Positions 61,154 to 64,000 of a stretch of 64,000 nt of DNA are shown here, one piece after another. The DNA comes from Bog-950 sp046329515. GTDB taxonomy: Bacteria > Bacteroidota > Bacteroidia > Chitinophagales > LD1. The notes under the pieces were generated by a model. It ran no database searches, was not told the origin of the DNA, and saw only the letters and a list, made by a program, of their open reading frames with translations. Numbering within the stretch: the first letter of the stretch is position 1; each line of letters begins with the position of its first letter. Position numbers and translations under genes: made by a program. Location of the stretch: the NCBI GenBank assembly GCA_046329515.1, contig JAXLUM010000005.1, forward strand, positions 186,001-250,000, in the 5' to 3' direction.

Positions 61154-62538
61154 TTACTCAGTATCCTGCGTTAGCGCGCTTTTTAAATAAACGGCCATTT
61201 TTTCCACAGCCAAGCTTAAACGGCATCGGCTTTGGCGTATTTATTTACTGGCAAGTTTTTTCAATGGCTGCCGTTTTTCGGTCGAAGTTCATCAGCAGTT
61301 TGGCAAAAACGTGAAAAGTTAAGGTAGTTGCGCTCAAAGGTTCTGACACATTTTTACGTCTTTGCATGAAAACCTGAAATCAAAAGCATTCATAAAGCGC
61401 TTCTTCGTCTGTTTCAAACACTTTATCATTAACGAACGGGCATCAAGCCCATAGAACAAATCATAGCTGCACCTTCTTTGCAGCATTATGCCCTTATCAT
61501 ATTTCTGCGTATGAAAGGTAGTTGGCCATGTTGTAGTTAAAGGCATTATCGCGAACGGCCTTGTTCAGCGGCAGCGGTATTCTGTAATAAAGTCGTTAGC
61601 TCCAATCACTGACGAGGCGCGCCGTGGTAACAATGTTCTTTATAGTTCTGCTGGTTTATCTCGCCGTTCACCAGCAAAATACCTTTCTCCAACCTTGTCG
61701 TAAAGTTCAAACAGCTCATTAAAGAAACTGCCATCGCTGCGATTAACTCTGCTTATGCAAAAGGCTACAAGTGAAAAGAAATTCGCCATGTTGCTGTAGT
61801 CCACATCATAGCTGCAAGTTCATCGCTATCCATTACGATGGCAAAGCCAGCTTTACATTAAATGGCAATTGGCGTATACCGTTAAGTAAGCCTTAACCAA
61901 CACATTTTCTTTTATACCCTTAGCGCCTACCATCTTCAATAACTCTGCCTGGTTAAAGCTTTTCATTTTCAAACCCAAACACATTGTTATCGTTGGTAAG
62001 CTGGCAGAGTTGGCGCAGTCATTGCATAAAACATCATGTTCTCCTGCTGTTTGCGGTGCTCCGTAATAAAACGGCTATACGTTTTCCGCGAGCCTGGAAT
62101 GCAATTCTTCTAACAATTCATTGCGTAATACCTTCCAGAAAGAGGTCCGGACGCATAATTTCTTTGCTCTTTTGTTTTAACTGGCTTCCAGTGAAGCCTT
62201 GTTGAGGGCTGCATCCTTTCTGAAAAGAAGTCATTAATGTTGCGGCACAAAGCCCCGCTTGCTTTAAGGTTCTCTCCGCATATATAAACTGCTCTACTGC
62301 ACTTATTAATCCGACACCAGGTAACGGAACTTTTTTCATTGTAAGGCGACTTGCCAAAAGCTGCCTCCTGCGGTTTCTCTCTTATTCTGCTATCTTTACC
62401 CAATGCCAGTACTGTGCAGCAACTCTGCTGTTTCTGCTGCTGAAGAAGGCGAGGAAAGTAACGGCCCAGGTCCCGCTTCTGCTTCCGCTACACACTGTAT
62501 ATTTCTTCCAGCCTTCGGCTTATGGTTTTACCTGTCAT
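61154..62538 (-). pseudogene. Conserved Bacteroidota hypothetical, multiple frameshifts
   Basis: No intact frame exists, but successive frames give a continuous protein: a start MTGKTISRRLEEIYS, LLKQ-like basic stretch, INKCSRAVYICGEN / ISAVEQFIYAERTL, NINDFFS, LKQKSKEIMRPDLFLEG, RFITEHRKQQENMMFYAM, NMANFFSLVAF, FFNELFELYDKV, NYNMANYLSYAEKYDKGIML and DLFYGLDARSLMIKCL. This matches a family of about 500-residue helical repeat proteins I have seen in Bacteroidota without a name. At least eight frame changes are needed. No function can be given. Confidence 0.6.
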
Positions 62539-62600
62539 TAACTTTTAAAATTATCCGAAATATACCAAAAAATGTATTATTTTTTACTATATCAATAAAA

Positions 62601-62608
62601 TATTTTTG
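62601..62608 (+). promoter_or_regulatory. -7 promoter element (TATTTTTG)
   Basis: A perfect TAnnTTTG, 22 bases before the ATG at 62631 of the disrupted secreted protein gene. Confidence 0.5.
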
Positions 62609-62630
62609 TATCAAGCCAAAAATAGTGGCT

Positions 62631-63960
62631 ATGAAAGCTAAAGAGATATGTATTGTTTGTGGCTCATGGTTATTCGTTGCCTCTGCGTGCCGTGCAATGC
62701 CCAGCCCAATGCAGAACGACCTTTTTCAGGCGCACTAACCGGCAGTTGCAGCCAGTATATGGATGTGCTTGCTAATGATGGATTAGATAGCAGGCTGGCG
62801 CTGCCATCATAGTTATACCATCGTGGCAAATTTGCAGCTAACAGTTATTTCAACCATCACGCCCAAGGGCTTACCGGAACTGATGCGACTATGCCATGTT
62901 AATAAAGGCGATTAATGATACTGCAACGCCAGCATCAACTGTTTCATTAACAACTATATCTTCACAGCGCGATGCCGAACAAAACGGATTAGTTCGTGTG
63001 ACGTTGACATACTGGCTCTTGGCCTTGCTTATAACCTAACCGGCCCATCCTGCCTTCCTGTTACCGTAAATGCACTGGCATGGCAACCTCTTCTTATTTA
63101 AACAGTAACCCCGGCGCTGCTGATTGTAACGGAGATGGTATAGGCAAATGATGGTGACGCTGACAGCAATACCCGCTACGGACAATTCGTTCCCTTCTCT
63201 ACCTATTATGAAGTGATACCAGCAGATGTTATAATGGCTACCGCTTTTGCTGAAATACCCAACGGCGATTCAGTTGCTGACGGAGACACTGGATATGCTG
63301 TAAATAAAACTAGGTAACGATTTGAGTGTGCAGGAAGCCTAAGCGGCGCAGCCTTAGCTTACGATTCGATAATGGTTTTATTGACGGAAGCGCCTTGCAA
63401 AGGCTACAACTTCTGGTTTTTGCAAAAATGATGCTCCCCTTTCTAATAAAAAAACCAATCAGGCCTATGGGTCAATTGATGTGGTGATGAAAGAAACCAA
63501 TCATCAACTGCAAGTGTAAAGGAGTTGTTACGCACGCATTCTACGATGATAATATTGACGGTAGCTGTGTTGACTGGGCTGGCACGATTTAAATTTTCAA
63601 TTATGAAAAACGGCAAGGAAAGCGAGTTTAACGGTGACAAGATGTTTGCATACAAGGCACCTCCACCGTGCATGTGTTTAAATGGTTGATGATAAACGAA
63701 AGTCTGGCAATTGCAATCGTTGCCGCTTACCCCAACCCAACCAACGGCCAGCTAATCATTGAGGCCGCTAAACTGGAAGGACTAACTATTTACGATTTAA
63801 GCGGAAGGCAGCTGTTTACTTCAGCCTTTGCCTGAGTAACAGCTATGAAAAGAACGCATATTCTTGGGCTGGCAGCCGGGACTTACCTGTTACAGCTTAA
63901 AGCTGACACTACCATTATTACCGCAAGAAACTTATTGTTCAACCCAAACCCCCAGCACAA
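62631..63960 (+). pseudogene. T9SS type A secreted protein, multiple frameshifts
   Basis: The start MKAKEICIVCG shifts frame inside the signal peptide; the next frame reads CNAQPNAERPFSGALTGSCSQYMDVLAND. Further pieces in changing frames are DVDILALGLAYNLTGPSCLPV, DCNGDGIG, RYGQFVPFSTYYEVIPADVI, ATAFAEIPNGDSVADGDTGYA and GKESEFNGDKMFAYK. The end is a type A sorting tail: AAYPNPTNGQLIIEA, LTIYDLSGRQLF, LAAGTYLLQLK and KKLIVQPK. It is a secreted surface protein whose coding frame is broken many times in this sequence. Confidence 0.65.
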
Positions 63961-64000
63961 AGAAAGATTGTAAAAAAGAGCCGGCACAAGCTCAAGGAGC

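Noticed and set aside
61154..63960. Novel system made of many small open frames
   Set aside because: The small frames join into known protein types when frameshifts are ignored; none stands as a gene on its own.

Overview
The window is a 64 kb piece of a Bacteroidota genome, probably an environmental member of the Sphingobacteriia/Chitinophagia side. The support is direct: type IX secretion parts (a PorP/SprF-like protein and type A and type B sorting tails), a TAnnTTYG promoter element in front of tRNAs and genes, no recognisable Shine-Dalgarno sites, tRNAs without an encoded CCA, and several Bacteroidota-only hypothetical families. Nothing here identifies a species.

Layout. 0-2.1 kb: the end of a tandem array of at least four secreted paralogues. 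2.2-8.6 kb: an AlkD-like DNA repair protein, a type B sorted surface protein with its PorP/SprF partner, a thioredoxin-like protein and a secreted metzincin-type protease. 8.7-12.9 kb: tRNA-Arg with a broken 3' copy beside it, two uncharacterised genes sharing a leader, an exonuclease III homologue, a DUF2461 protein and tRNA-Ala. 12.9-25.4 kb: an alcohol dehydrogenase, an unusual tRNA-Ile(UAU) followed by an FRG-domain gene, an ABC transporter, a surE-lpxB operon, an AsmA/DUF748-like protein and stress-type genes (CsbD, BrkB, SDR). 25.6-28.7 kb: a three-gene cassette (GT2, DUF2304, TMTC-like membrane protein with TPRs) that looks like a protein glycosylation machine. 29-41 kb: glutathione peroxidase, a 2109-residue glycine-rich type A sorted surface protein, a HerA-like ATPase, an RlmI-type methyltransferase, a cluster of palindromic repeats and RNase R. 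41.4-51.8 kb: an eleven-gene minus-strand run making nucleotide sugars for a surface polysaccharide. 51.9-60.7 kb: WaaA, FloA/NfeD, lipoproteins, RlmH-rhomboid-threonine aldolase and a glycine-rich secreted protein.

How it fits together: much of the window serves the envelope, namely lipid A and Kdo (lpxB, waaA), nucleotide sugars (ugd, uxs, rfbBCD, WbpA/D/E-like), secretion and surface adhesins (T9SS), and a likely glycosylation cassette. From about 61.05 kb to the end, every gene on both strands is broken by frameshifts, although the encoded proteins can still be followed from frame to frame. This looks more like uncorrected indels near a contig end than gene decay.

The observations most worth a second look are the tRNA-Arg 3' copy interrupted by a 39-base double hairpin, the tRNA-Ile(UAU) with a two-base T-stem insertion followed directly by an AT-rich FRG gene, the TMTC-like glycosylation cassette, the two-gene cassette with a shared leader, and a palindromic repeat pair with compensatory base changes.
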